DNA from: JAICJC01 sp963709425
Lineage (GTDB): Bacteria > Actinomycetota > Thermoleophilia > Gaiellales > JAICJC01
NCBI GenBank assembly: GCA_963709425.1
Contig: CAVPWG010000001.1
Coordinates: 310,001-374,000, forward strand
Direction: 5' to 3'
DNA: 64,000 bases
The translations under genes and the position numbers were made by a program. This document shows positions 8,043 through 16,055 of the stretch, in pieces; position 1 is the stretch's first letter; the number at the start of each line of letters is the position of its first letter. Under the pieces are notes generated by a model, which was not told where the DNA came from, did not search any database, and saw only the letters and a program-made list of their open reading frames with translations.

Positions 8043-8594
8043 TCAGTACTGGTTGAAGAAGCCGCGCTCCATGAGGAGCGCCTTGTCCTCGGCCGAGACG
8101 GAGATCGAGGGCGGCGTGAGCAGGAAGACGCGGTCGGCGACGCGCTGCATGCTGCCGTCGAGGGCGTACGTCAGCCCGCTCGAGAAGTCGACGAGCCGCT
8201 TCGCAAGGTCGGCGTCGGCGCCCTGGAAGTTGATGATGACAGGGACGTCCGCCTTGAGCTTGTCGGCGACGGTCTGGGCGTCGTTGAAGCTCTTGGGCAC
8301 GACCAGCGAGACCTGCTGGGCGGCCCGGTGGCCGTTCTGGGCCGCGCCTCCTCCGTCCGGCGGGCGCCGGCGCGCGGCGACGGCCCGCTGCGGCTCCTCG
8401 TCGGAGAAGATGTCGTCGTAGTCGCCGCCCCGGCCGCGCCGCGGCTTCAGGCGGCGGACGTTCGGGCGCTCGCTGTACGTCCGCTCGAGATCGTCGTTGG
8501 CGGCGGCCCCGTCGTCGTCGTACTCCTCGTCCCAATCGTCCTCACGCACGCCGAAGTACACGAGCGTGGAGTGCCACAGGTCTCGCATCGGCAT
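8043..8594 (-). CDS. sepF: Cell division protein SepF
   Basis: Membrane-associated FtsZ partner that anchors and aligns Z-ring filaments in Gram-positives. The 183-residue protein has a short N-terminal segment (MPMRDLWHSTLVYFG) likely to form the membrane-targeting amphipathic helix. A charged linker (about residues 20-95) and the C-terminal SepF core follow, with VVPKSFNDAQTVADKL and GLTYALDGSMQRVADRVFLL. No good Shine-Dalgarno is visible. An ATG at codon 3 is an alternative start. It heads the sepF-yggS side of a cluster that usually also holds ftsZ, which is not in this window. Confidence 0.93.
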   Translation of the reverse strand: MPMRDLWHSTLVYFGVREDDWDEEYDDDGAAANDDLERTYSERPNVRRLKPRRGRGGDYDDIFSDEEPQRAVAARRRPPDGGGAAQNGHRAAQQVSLVVPKSFNDAQTVADKLKADVPVIINFQGADADLAKRLVDFSSGLTYALDGSMQRVADRVFLLTPPSISVSAEDKALLMERGFFNQY

Positions 8595-8604
8595 ACGAAA
8601 GAGT

Positions 8605-9258
8605 CTAGCCCCGGTAAAGGACGGTGCCGACCCGCACGATCGTCGCTCCCTCGGCGGCGGCAACGGCGTAGTCCTGGCTCGTGCCCATGCTGAGGTGGGC
8701 AAGCTCGTGCCGGCCCGCCCACTCCGGAGCCAGCCGATCGCGCAGCTCGCGGAGCCCCGCGAACCACGGGCGGGCCTCCTCCGGGTCGTCCGCGAGCGGC
8801 GGCATCGTCATGAGGCCGCACAGCCGCACCCGGCCGAGCGGCGCGACCTCGCCGAGGAACGCATCGACCTCCGCCACGGACACGCCCGACTTCGTGTCCT
8901 CTCCCGCCACGTTCACCTGCAGGAGGCAATCGACCGGCTCGGTCGCCCGGGCCTCGACCTGGTGGCATGCGCTGAGCGAGTCCAGGGCGTGGATCAGGCG
9001 CACGCGGCCGATCAGGTCGCGCACCTTGCGGCTCTGGACGTGGCCGATGAAGTCCCACGTGAACGCCTCGCCGAACCGCTCCTGCTTGGTGAGGAGGGCG
9101 TCCACCCGGTTCTCGCCAACGAGGGTCACGCCGCCCTCCCGGAGCGCGTCCATGTCCTCCGCTCCGACGTACTTCGTCGCGGCGAGGATCTCGACGCCGG
9201 GCCCCACCTCCCGACGCACACGGGCGAGGTTCGACGCGATGACGGCCGGATCAAGCAC
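8605..9258 (-). CDS. yggS: YggS/PLPBP-type pyridoxal-phosphate homeostasis protein
   Basis: Single-domain TIM-barrel PLP-binding protein that buffers pyridoxal phosphate. It is homologous to the N-terminal domain of alanine racemase but is not known as an enzyme. The PLP lysine is in VEILAATKYV (about residue 29). GENRVDALLTK, WDFIGHVQSRK and LSMGTSQDY are characteristic. Its 217 residues fit the family. The GTG at 9258 overlaps the end of pgeF by 8 bases. Location beside sepF is a classic conserved neighbourhood. Confidence 0.93.
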   Translation of the reverse strand: MLDPAVIASNLARVRREVGPGVEILAATKYVGAEDMDALREGGVTLVGENRVDALLTKQERFGEAFTWDFIGHVQSRKVRDLIGRVRLIHALDSLSACHQVEARATEPVDCLLQVNVAGEDTKSGVSVAEVDAFLGEVAPLGRVRLCGLMTMPPLADDPEEARPWFAGLRELRDRLAPEWAGRHELAHLSMGTSQDYAVAAAEGATIVRVGTVLYRG

Positions 9259-10015
9259 CCAGCACCCCGACGACCCCCTGGCGGCCGGTCGTCCCCCGGT
9301 CGCGCCTGTGCGAGAAGTACCGCTCCCCGCCGCAGATCGTGCACTCGCCGGCGACGTCGACGTCGGTTACGCCAGCGCCCTCGAGCGCCCGCCGCGCCGC
9401 CAGCCACAGGTCGGCCTTCCCGTCGCGGACGACGTCGCCGAACCGGCCCCGGAGCACCTCGCCGACGTCCTCGCCCACCTCGTAGCAGCACGGTCCCGCG
9501 CCCGGCCCGACCGCGGCCGTCACATCGCCGCCGACGGCCTCGACTCCCCGCCCGATGATCCCCGCCACGAGCCCCCGCCAGCCCGCGTGAAGCAGCGCCA
9601 GCCGGCGTCCGTCGGCGCGCCCGATCGCGACCGGGAGGCAGTCGGCCGTGAGCAGGACGAGCGGCCGCGTCGAGAGGCTCGTCACGAGGCCGTCGGACTT
9701 CGGGAAGGGCTCCACGCCGGGCTCCAGGAACCTCCCCGGGGCCGGTCGGCCGTCGACCTCGCGCACGTCCGCACCGTGCACCTGCCACGCCATCGTCGCG
9801 GCGGCGCCGTCGCCGCCCACCGCCGCGACGGCCCGGCGCCGGTTCTCGGCCACGTTCGGGGCGTCGTCGGCGGTGAGGGCACCCAGGTTGAGCGAGCGGA
9901 ACGCGCCGCTCGACACACCGCCGACCCGAGAGGTGAACGCCACCTCGACCCCGGTCGGGGCCGCCTCCCAGCGCAGCACCGGCACCTCGCCGTCATCCCA
10001 CGCGAGCCCCGTCAC
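9251..10015 (-). CDS. pgeF: Peptidoglycan editing factor PgeF / YfiH-type purine nucleosidase
   Basis: Member of the YfiH (DUF152, laccase-domain) family. Characterised members either edit cell-wall precursors (PgeF) or act on purine nucleosides with a zinc or copper centre. The metal-site signatures are intact: MAWQVHGADV, VLLTADCLPV, LLHAGWRGLVAGI and the CTIC...YFSHRRD C-terminus. The 254-residue protein starts at a GTG that overlaps the cca stop as GTGA. In Gram-positive division clusters this gene normally lies between ftsZ and yggS, so the order here is the usual one minus ftsZ. Confidence 0.9.
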   Translation of the reverse strand: MTGLAWDDGEVPVLRWEAAPTGVEVAFTSRVGGVSSGAFRSLNLGALTADDAPNVAENRRRAVAAVGGDGAAATMAWQVHGADVREVDGRPAPGRFLEPGVEPFPKSDGLVTSLSTRPLVLLTADCLPVAIGRADGRRLALLHAGWRGLVAGIIGRGVEAVGGDVTAAVGPGAGPCCYEVGEDVGEVLRGRFGDVVRDGKADLWLAARRALEGAGVTDVDVAGECTICGGERYFSHRRDRGTTGRQGVVGVLGA

Positions 10016-11244
10016 CTACCGGCCCTCGCCACGAGGTCGCGCGCCGCGGCGAGCTCATCGGCGCGGCTCTCGAGCTCGCCGTTTCGCTTCCGGCGCAGGA
10101 GCTCACGAAGCACCTCCCCCACCCGTGGCGACTCCGCGAGGCCCAGCTCCTCGCGGAGCACGCTGCCGTCGATCGAGAGCCTCACCCCGCGCAGGTGGTC
10201 GAGATAGACGGTCGCCACGGCGCTTCCCGCCGCGGCAGCCACGAGCGCGGCCTCCACCGGCCGCGACGCGAACGTCTCGGCGACCTCGGCCGGGCTCGCG
10301 TCCTCGCCCGGGAAGGGGGTCGACACGGCCGCCCGCAGCGTGGCGGCGTCGCGGCGGCGCAGCACCAGCCGGTGCGCGAGCACCGGGAGATCGGCGTCGG
10401 GAAGACGGCGGGCCAGGATCACGAGCGCCGTGCGCCATGCCGGCGTCCGCGGTGCGTAGCGCTGCCTCAGCGGCTCGACCCGGTCGAGCAGCGCCTGGGC
10501 GTCAGCGCCGCAGTCCAGTCCCGGCCAGACCGCCCGGCACGCGCAGAGCGCCCCCATCCGCGCGACGGCGTCGGGTGCGACCTGTTCGCCGAGCACCGCA
10601 AGCACCTCCGACCGCAGGCGCGAGCCGGAGAGATGCCCGACGAGGCCTTCCTTCAGCGCCGCCCGGGCCAGCTCGTCGGTCTCGGGATCGAGCTCGAAGC
10701 CGAGCCGGGCCGCGTAGCGCACGGCGCGGAAGATCCGGGTCGGATCGTCGCGGAACGACTCTTGGTGCAGCACCCGAATCACGCGGCGCTCGAGATCCCC
10801 GCGGCCGCCGGCCGGATCGAGCAGGCTGTCGCCGTTCCCGAGGCGAAGCGCGATCGCGTTCACCGTGAAGTCGCGGCGAAGCAGGTCGGCCTCGATCCCC
10901 GCCGGCTCGACCGCCGGCAGCGAGCCAGGGCGGGCGTAGGTCTCCGAGCGAGTGCGCGCGAGATCGACCCGCATGTCCTGCCACCGCACGGTCGAGGTGC
11001 CGAAGGCCGTGTGGACGGTCACCCGAGCCGCCCCGCCCAGGCGACGGGCCAGGCGCCGCGCGACCGGAGCGGCATCGCCGTCCACCGCGAGATCGACATC
11101 GGTGATGTCCCCAACGCCGCGCAGCAGGTCACGGATCGCGCCGCCGACCAGGTAGAGCGGAAGGCCGGATGACGCGTCCAGCGCGGCATCGAGCGTACTC
11201 GCTACGCGCTCGGGAATCGGGACTGCGGCATGGCGGTGAGGCAT
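10012..11244 (-). CDS. cca: CCA tRNA nucleotidyltransferase / poly(A)-polymerase family
   Basis: Class II nucleotidyltransferase that adds or repairs the tRNA 3' CCA end; RNA-binding relatives make poly(A). The head domain shows YLVGGAIRDLLRG, DVDLAVDGD (catalytic Asp pair) and LLRRDFTVNAIAL. The neck helices carry FRDDPTRIFRAVRYAARLGF. The C-terminal 150 residues are variable and helical, with no HD metal motif visible. The ATG at 11244 is preferred because TATCAT lies 10 bases upstream, suggesting a leaderless transcript; an ATG four codons earlier (11256) is the alternative. It is coupled to pgeF through GTGA. Confidence 0.88.
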   Translation of the reverse strand: MPHRHAAVPIPERVASTLDAALDASSGLPLYLVGGAIRDLLRGVGDITDVDLAVDGDAAPVARRLARRLGGAARVTVHTAFGTSTVRWQDMRVDLARTRSETYARPGSLPAVEPAGIEADLLRRDFTVNAIALRLGNGDSLLDPAGGRGDLERRVIRVLHQESFRDDPTRIFRAVRYAARLGFELDPETDELARAALKEGLVGHLSGSRLRSEVLAVLGEQVAPDAVARMGALCACRAVWPGLDCGADAQALLDRVEPLRQRYAPRTPAWRTALVILARRLPDADLPVLAHRLVLRRRDAATLRAAVSTPFPGEDASPAEVAETFASRPVEAALVAAAAGSAVATVYLDHLRGVRLSIDGSVLREELGLAESPRVGEVLRELLRRKRNGELESRADELAAARDLVARAGR

Positions 11245-11287
11245 TGCGGCATGCATGATACGGATGGGCCAATTGGGAGCCGTTTCG

Positions 11288-11593
11288 ATGCCCGTTCACA
11301 GCGTCCGCGCCGCACACCTGGCATGCCTCGGGGCGATCCTCGTCGCAGCGGCATGCTCCTCTGGTGCACGGGACGACTATGACAACGGCGTCCGCGACCG
11401 CTTCGTGGCCGCCTGCACGCGGACATCGTCGGGCCAGGAGGCGGCCTGCAAGGCGGCGTACGAGTGCATCCGCAAGCGGCTGCCCTTCGCCGACTTCAAG
11501 GCTGCCGACGAGGACGTCCAGGCCGGACGGCCGGTCGAGCCGGCGACCACGCAGGTGCTCATGCAGTGCGCCGCCCAGAGCGCGCACGGCTGA
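11288..11593 (+). CDS. Small cysteine-containing lipoprotein, unknown function
   Basis: A 101-residue protein with a hydrophobic leader and lipobox VAAACSS (Cys23). The mature 78 residues hold four further cysteines (ACTR, AACKAAYEC, MQC) in a helical, charged context, perhaps forming two disulfides. I recognise no family. The ATG at 11288 is favoured over an earlier in-frame ATG because GGGAG lies 8 bases upstream and the signal peptide then begins at residue 1. It is divergent from cca and converges on hisD. Confidence 0.65.
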   Translation: MPVHSVRAAHLACLGAILVAAACSSGARDDYDNGVRDRFVAACTRTSSGQEAACKAAYECIRKRLPFADFKAADEDVQAGRPVEPATTQVLMQCAAQSAHG

Positions 11594-11600
11594 GCGGGGG

Positions 11601-12875
11601 TCATTCGGCCCGCGTAGCCGGCGCCGCGTCCGCTGAGACCGACGCGCGCACCTCGCCGGATCGGGCGTGATCGACGAACCCCTCGGCACGGGCCAGCGCG
11701 GCCAGCGGAGCCGCCAGGGCCGCCGAGGCCTCGGCCGAGATCTCGACCACCTCCTGCGTGCGGAGGAAGGCAGCGGGTGAGAGGCCCGACGAGAACCGGC
11801 TGTGGCCTCCGGTCGGCAGGATGTGGTTCGAGCCGGCGATGTAGTCGCCGTAGGCGGTCCCGCTGTGCGGGCCGACGAAGATCGCCCCGGCGTGATGGAC
11901 GGCCGCGAGCGCCCCCTCGGGGTCGGCGACCATCAGCTGGAGGTGCTCGGGTGCGTAGGCGTTCACGAAGGCGAGCGCGGTCGCGAGCGTGTCCGCCTCG
12001 ACCACGACCACGCCGCTCTCGCCCGGAAGCAGCGGCTCGATCGCCGCCAGGACGTCGGGATCGGGTGACACCAGCACCGACTGCGATCCCGGGCCGTGCT
12101 CGACCTGGGCGAGGAGATCCAGCGCAGCGGCGTCCGCCGGCGCCGAGGCGTCGGCCACGATGACGAGCTCGGTCGGGCCGGCCAGCGACTCGATCCCGAC
12201 CTCGCCGAAGAGCCGCCGCTTGGCCTCCTCGACGTACGCGTTCCCCGGCCCGACGACCATGTCGACGGCCGGGATGGACGCGGTGCCGAGTGCGAGCGCG
12301 GCCACCGCCTGCGCGCCGCCGACCGCGTACACCTCCTCGACGCCGAGGAGGGCGCACACGGCGAGCGCGCCCGAGTGCGGGAGCCCCGACGGCCCGGGAG
12401 GCGAGCAGGCTGCGATCTCGGGCACTCCTGCGACCTGCGCCGGCACGATGGCCATCACGGCGCTCGACGGGTAGGCGGCCAGGCCGCCCGGGACATAGAC
12501 GCCGACCCGCCGGACCGGCACCTGCCGGGTCGAGACGACCTGCCCGTGGCGCAGCGTGACCTGGGTCGCGCGCGGCACCTTGTCGGCCGCGACCGTACGG
12601 AGGTTCTCGGCCAGGAGCTCGAGGGCGGCGCGAACCTCGGGGTCGAGGTCATCGAGTGCGCGGTGCGTGAGGCTCGGCGCGACCCGCGACCGCTCGATGT
12701 CCACACCGTCGAGCCGCGACGTCAGCCGGCGAACGGCCTCGTCGCCGCCGTCGCGCACCATGTCGACGATGTCCGCCACGGTCGAGCGCACGTCCTCGCG
12801 CAGCTCCTTGGACGGCCGCAGCCCCCGGACAAGGTCGCCGACCTCCGCCGCCGCGACGCGTCTGCGCTCCCTCAC
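11601..12875 (-). CDS. hisD: Histidinol dehydrogenase
   Basis: Final two oxidations of histidine synthesis, L-histidinol to L-histidine with NAD+, using a zinc ion. The 424-residue protein has VPVRRVGVYVPGG, VGGAQAVAALA, VDMVVGPGN, LAQVEHGPGSQS and APEHLQL. It also carries FVGPHSGTAYGDYIAGSNH, covering the catalytic and zinc-binding regions. The GTG start at 12875 leaves a normal N-terminus; open frame continues upstream into antisense of murA. No other his gene is in the window, so hisD stands alone here. Confidence 0.95.
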   Translation of the reverse strand: MRERRRVAAAEVGDLVRGLRPSKELREDVRSTVADIVDMVRDGGDEAVRRLTSRLDGVDIERSRVAPSLTHRALDDLDPEVRAALELLAENLRTVAADKVPRATQVTLRHGQVVSTRQVPVRRVGVYVPGGLAAYPSSAVMAIVPAQVAGVPEIAACSPPGPSGLPHSGALAVCALLGVEEVYAVGGAQAVAALALGTASIPAVDMVVGPGNAYVEEAKRRLFGEVGIESLAGPTELVIVADASAPADAAALDLLAQVEHGPGSQSVLVSPDPDVLAAIEPLLPGESGVVVVEADTLATALAFVNAYAPEHLQLMVADPEGALAAVHHAGAIFVGPHSGTAYGDYIAGSNHILPTGGHSRFSSGLSPAAFLRTQEVVEISAEASAALAAPLAALARAEGFVDHARSGEVRASVSADAAPATRAE

Positions 12876-12919
12876 GCCGCGAAGCGTACCGTTCCGCGAG
12901 GGTCGGCTCGATGGTTGAT

Positions 12920-14230
12920 CTAGGCCTGAACGCGCTCGATGTGCGCACCGAGCTCGCGCAGGCGCGCGTCGATTCGCTCGTAGCCGCGGTCGATCTCGCC
13001 GACGTTCCCAATCCGGCTCTCGCCCTCGGCAGCGAGCGCGGCGATCACCATCGCCATCCCCGCGCGGATATCGGGGCTCGCCATCCGCTCGCCGTACAGC
13101 TTCGCCGGGCCGGTCACGACCGCCCGATGGGGGTCGCACAGGATGATCCGGGCCCCCATCGACACCAGCTTGTCGGTGAAGAACAGGCGGTTCTCGAACA
13201 TCTTCTCGAAGATGAGCACGGTGCCCGCGGCCTGCGTCGCGACCGCAACGGCGATCGACGTCAGATCGGCCGGGAACATCGGCCACGGCCCGTCCTCGAT
13301 CTTGGGGATCTGCGCGTGGACGTCGTCGACGATCCGAAGCGACTGCTGGGCGGGCACGCGCACGGCGTCGCCCACGATCTCGATCGAGACGCCGAGCCGC
13401 TCGAAGGTGTGTTTGATCGAGCGCAGATGCTCGACGGCGGCATCCTCGATCAGGATCTCGCCGCCCGTCACCGCCGCCAGTCCGATGAACGACGCCACCT
13501 CGATGTGGTCGGCGCCCACCCGGTGCGACGCGCCGTGCAGGGTCTCGACGCCGTGCACGACCAGGACGTTCGAGCCGATGCCCTCGACCGTCGCGCCCAT
13601 CGCGCACAGCAGGTTGCAGAGGTCCTGTACGTGCGGCTCACAGGCTGCGTTCCGGATGATCGTCGTGCCGCGGGCCAGCACGGCCGCCATGACGGCGTTC
13701 TCGGTGCCGGTCACCGACGCTTCGTCGAGGTAGATGTCCTCCCCTTTTAGGCCGGCGGGCGCCGACAGCCGGTACTCGCGGTCGGCCGCCACCTCGGCCC
13801 CCAGGCCGGCGAACGCCATCAGGTGGGTGTCCACCCGACGGCGGCCGATGACGTCGCCCCCGGGGGGCGGGATCTCGGCGGCGCCGAAGCGGGCCAGAAG
13901 CGGGCCGGCGAAGAGGATCGAGGCACGGATCCGCGAGCAGAGCTCAGCGTCGAGGCGGGTCTTTCGGACGTCCGCCGCCCAGATGCGCAGGCGGTTCGGG
14001 CCCAGCCACTCGACCTCGACCCCGATGTCGACCAGGAGGTCGATCATGGCCTCGACGTCGCGGATGCGCGGAACGTTGTCGAGGGTGACCGGATCGGCGG
14101 TGAGGACGCACGCCGCCAGGATCGGCAGGGCGGCATTCTTGTTCCCGGCGGGGCGGACGGTGCCCGAGAGCGGCACTCCCCCCTCGATGAGGAAGGTCTC
14201 GATGGTGGTGTCCCGTGTCGCGACTGCCAT
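12920..14230 (-). CDS. murA: UDP-N-acetylglucosamine 1-carboxyvinyltransferase (aspartate type)
   Basis: Transfers enolpyruvate from PEP to UDP-GlcNAc, the first committed step of peptidoglycan synthesis. The 436-residue protein has RPAGNKNAALPILAA and the flexible active-site loop PPPGGDVIGRRRVDTHL. That loop holds aspartate (Asp126) where the E. coli enzyme has Cys115. Later motifs such as TGTENAVMAAVLA, GADHIEVASFIG and FTDKLVSMGARI are normal. Aspartate at this site is known from Mycobacterium and Chlamydia and gives intrinsic fosfomycin insensitivity; resistance here is inference. The ATG at 14230 starts 19 residues before the first core motif. Confidence 0.95.
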   Translation of the reverse strand: MAVATRDTTIETFLIEGGVPLSGTVRPAGNKNAALPILAACVLTADPVTLDNVPRIRDVEAMIDLLVDIGVEVEWLGPNRLRIWAADVRKTRLDAELCSRIRASILFAGPLLARFGAAEIPPPGGDVIGRRRVDTHLMAFAGLGAEVAADREYRLSAPAGLKGEDIYLDEASVTGTENAVMAAVLARGTTIIRNAACEPHVQDLCNLLCAMGATVEGIGSNVLVVHGVETLHGASHRVGADHIEVASFIGLAAVTGGEILIEDAAVEHLRSIKHTFERLGVSIEIVGDAVRVPAQQSLRIVDDVHAQIPKIEDGPWPMFPADLTSIAVAVATQAAGTVLIFEKMFENRLFFTDKLVSMGARIILCDPHRAVVTGPAKLYGERMASPDIRAGMAMVIAALAAEGESRIGNVGEIDRGYERIDARLRELGAHIERVQA

Positions 14231-14290
14231 GGTCTGAGGGTAGCCGGATTCGATGTGGGAGCAACAGGTTCCTGCTTCCCCGCACGTTGC

Positions 14291-14296
14291 GGGAGG
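14291..14296 (+). promoter_or_regulatory. Shine-Dalgarno site deciding a GTG start
   Basis: GGGAGG lies 7 bases before GTG 14304, favouring that codon over the in-frame ATG at 14316 for the HD-domain gene. Confidence 0.6.
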
Positions 14297-14303
14297 CACG
14301 ATA

Positions 14304-14885
14304 GTGTCCGCGGCCATGCCGGAGCTGGTGCACGATCGCGACGCCGCGTGGGTGCTTCTGACCGAGTGGACGAAGAGCGAGGCGCTGCTGCGGCATTGCC
14401 TCGCGGTCGAGGCTTCAGTGCGCGCCTACGCCCGCGAATGGGGCCAGGACGAGGAGGCCTGGGGCAATGTCGCGCTCCTGCACGACTTCGACTACGAGCG
14501 CCACCCGACGCTCGACCAGCACCCCCAGGACGGCGCGCCCGTGTTGCGCGAGCACGGCTACCCGGAGTGGTTCGTGCGCGCGATCCAGTCGCACGGGAGC
14601 CACACCGGCGTCACCCGCGAGTCGCGGCTCGAGCACACGCTCTTCGCCTGTGACGAGGTGTCGGGCTTCGTGCACGCCTGCGGGCTCGTGCGGCCCGACG
14701 GGATCGCGACGCTCGAGCCCCGCTCAGTCCGCAAGAAGCTCAAGCAGCCGAGCTTCGCCCGCGGCGTGAACCGCGAGGAGGTCGTCGAGGGAGCCGCCGA
14801 GATCGGCGTCGACCTGGACGAGCACATCGCGTTCGTGATCGCAGCGCTTCGGCCCATCTCGGCCGAGCTCGGGCTCCGCAGCTAG
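14304..14885 (+). CDS. HD-domain hydrolase
   Basis: A 193-residue protein with an HD metal-dependent phosphohydrolase pattern: LLRHCLAVEAS (first His), then NVALLHDFDYE (the His-Asp pair). A later QSHGSHTG region and an acidic residue in TLFACDEVSGF follow. This matches the small stand-alone HD proteins often called HDIG-domain or HD superfamily hydrolases. The substrate is unknown. The start was set at GTG 14304 because of GGGAGG at optimal spacing. It is divergent from murA and converges on the aminotransferase, with a strong palindromic hairpin between them. Confidence 0.8.
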   Translation: MSAAMPELVHDRDAAWVLLTEWTKSEALLRHCLAVEASVRAYAREWGQDEEAWGNVALLHDFDYERHPTLDQHPQDGAPVLREHGYPEWFVRAIQSHGSHTGVTRESRLEHTLFACDEVSGFVHACGLVRPDGIATLEPRSVRKKLKQPSFARGVNREEVVEGAAEIGVDLDEHIAFVIAALRPISAELGLRS

Positions 14886-14890
14886 GGATC

Positions 14891-14916
14891 GCGGGGGAAC
14901 CCATGGGTTCCCCCGC
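14891..14916. terminator. Bidirectional hairpin between convergent genes
   Basis: A perfect 12-bp inverted repeat with a 2-base centre (arms GCGGGGGAACCC and GGGTTCCCCCGC) lies 5 bases after the HD-protein stop and 26 bases beyond the aminotransferase stop. It has no U-tract but is well placed to end transcription from both sides. Confidence 0.6.
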
Positions 14917-14942
14917 GGGCCCCTCCTTCAGGCACCGCGGTT

Positions 14943-16055
14943 TCAGTCGCCGTCGCGGACGGCCTCGAGGCCGTCGATGAGCGCGTCGAGGTCGCCGTCG
15001 CTCGTCCACGCTCCCACCGACAGCCGTAGGTAGGGCGTCTCGGGGATCGTCCGCAGGAGCACCGAGCGCTCGGCGAGGCTGGCGACGACGTCGGCCGGCT
15101 CGTGCCCGGGGAGCTCGAAGGCGACCAGGCCGGTCGAGCCTCCCGGCGGATCGACCGCCGGGAGGTCGGCGGCTGCGAGCCTTGCCCGGGCCGCCTCGAC
15201 CCGCTCGGCGGCAAGCGCGAGCCACCCCGGCCATCCGCCCTCGAGTCCGTCCACCCACGCGACGGCCGCCGCCAGGCCGGCCAGCGAGGCGAGGTCGAGC
15301 GTCCCGGGATCGAAGCGGGCGGCGCCGGGTCGCATGTTGCCGATGACGCCGTCGGCGTAGGTCAGGTAGCTCGGGAGCGCCGGGCGCAGGCGGTCGTGGT
15401 GACGCGGGTGGACCCACAGCGCTCCCGTGCCGCTCGGGCCGAGGAGCCACTTCTGGCCGGAGATCGCGTAGAAGTCGGACCCGGTCTCCTCCACGCGCAG
15501 GTCGAGTTGGCCGGCCGACTGCGCTCCGTCGACGAGGAGAAGCGCGCCTGCCGCATGCGCGGCGTCTGCAATGTCGGCGAGCGGAAGGATGCGGCCCGTC
15601 GTCCAGAGGACGTGCGAGATCGCCACCATCCGCGTCGTCGGCCCGATCGAGCCGATCAGTTCGTCGGCATCGACGAAGCGGATGACGGCTCCCCAACGGA
15701 CGCGCAGCTCGTCGAGCGGCCCGAGCACGCCGGGGTGCTCCTCGGTGGTGGTCAGGATCTCGTCGCCGGCCGTCCACTCGAGGCCGGCCGTCACGAGCCC
15801 GATGCCCTGGCTCGTCGAGGTCGTCACGGCCACCTCGTCGGCCGGCGCCCCGAGCCGCGACGCGGCCGCCTCCCGCGCCTTGCCACGCACCTCCCAGAAT
15901 CGCTCGAAGGCCGGCGCTCCGATCCGCGGCCGGCTGAGCGCCGCCTCCACCTCGGCGGCGATCGCCTCGGCCGCAGCCCGCGGCAGCGGCCCGTTGGTCC
16001 CGGCGTTCAGGTACGCACACCCCGCGACGGCGGGGAGGTCGGCCCGGTCAAGCAA
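14943..16055 (-). CDS. Class V aminotransferase (PLP-dependent, cysteine desulfurase-like)
   Basis: A 370-residue fold-type I PLP enzyme. It has LNAGTNGPLP near the N-terminus, TSTSQGIGLV (phosphate contact), LLLVDGAQSAGQLDL (Asp pairing with the pyridine nitrogen) and the Schiff-base lysine in FYAISGQKWLLGPSG. It resembles isopenicillin N epimerase and cysteine-desulfurase-like members. The flexible cysteine loop of true NifS/SufS enzymes is not evident, so I would not call it a desulfurase. It starts at TTG 16055, overlapping the upstream nuclease-like gene by 8 bases. Confidence 0.85.
   Translation of the reverse strand: MLDRADLPAVAGCAYLNAGTNGPLPRAAAEAIAAEVEAALSRPRIGAPAFERFWEVRGKAREAAASRLGAPADEVAVTTSTSQGIGLVTAGLEWTAGDEILTTTEEHPGVLGPLDELRVRWGAVIRFVDADELIGSIGPTTRMVAISHVLWTTGRILPLADIADAAHAAGALLLVDGAQSAGQLDLRVEETGSDFYAISGQKWLLGPSGTGALWVHPRHHDRLRPALPSYLTYADGVIGNMRPGAARFDPGTLDLASLAGLAAAVAWVDGLEGGWPGWLALAAERVEAARARLAAADLPAVDPPGGSTGLVAFELPGHEPADVVASLAERSVLLRTIPETPYLRLSVGAWTSDGDLDALIDGLEAVRDGD

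Noticed and set aside
14891..14916. 12-bp arm palindrome as a CRISPR or mobile-element end
   Set aside because: It occurs once, between two convergent stops, which fits a terminator. No repeat array or target duplication is visible.
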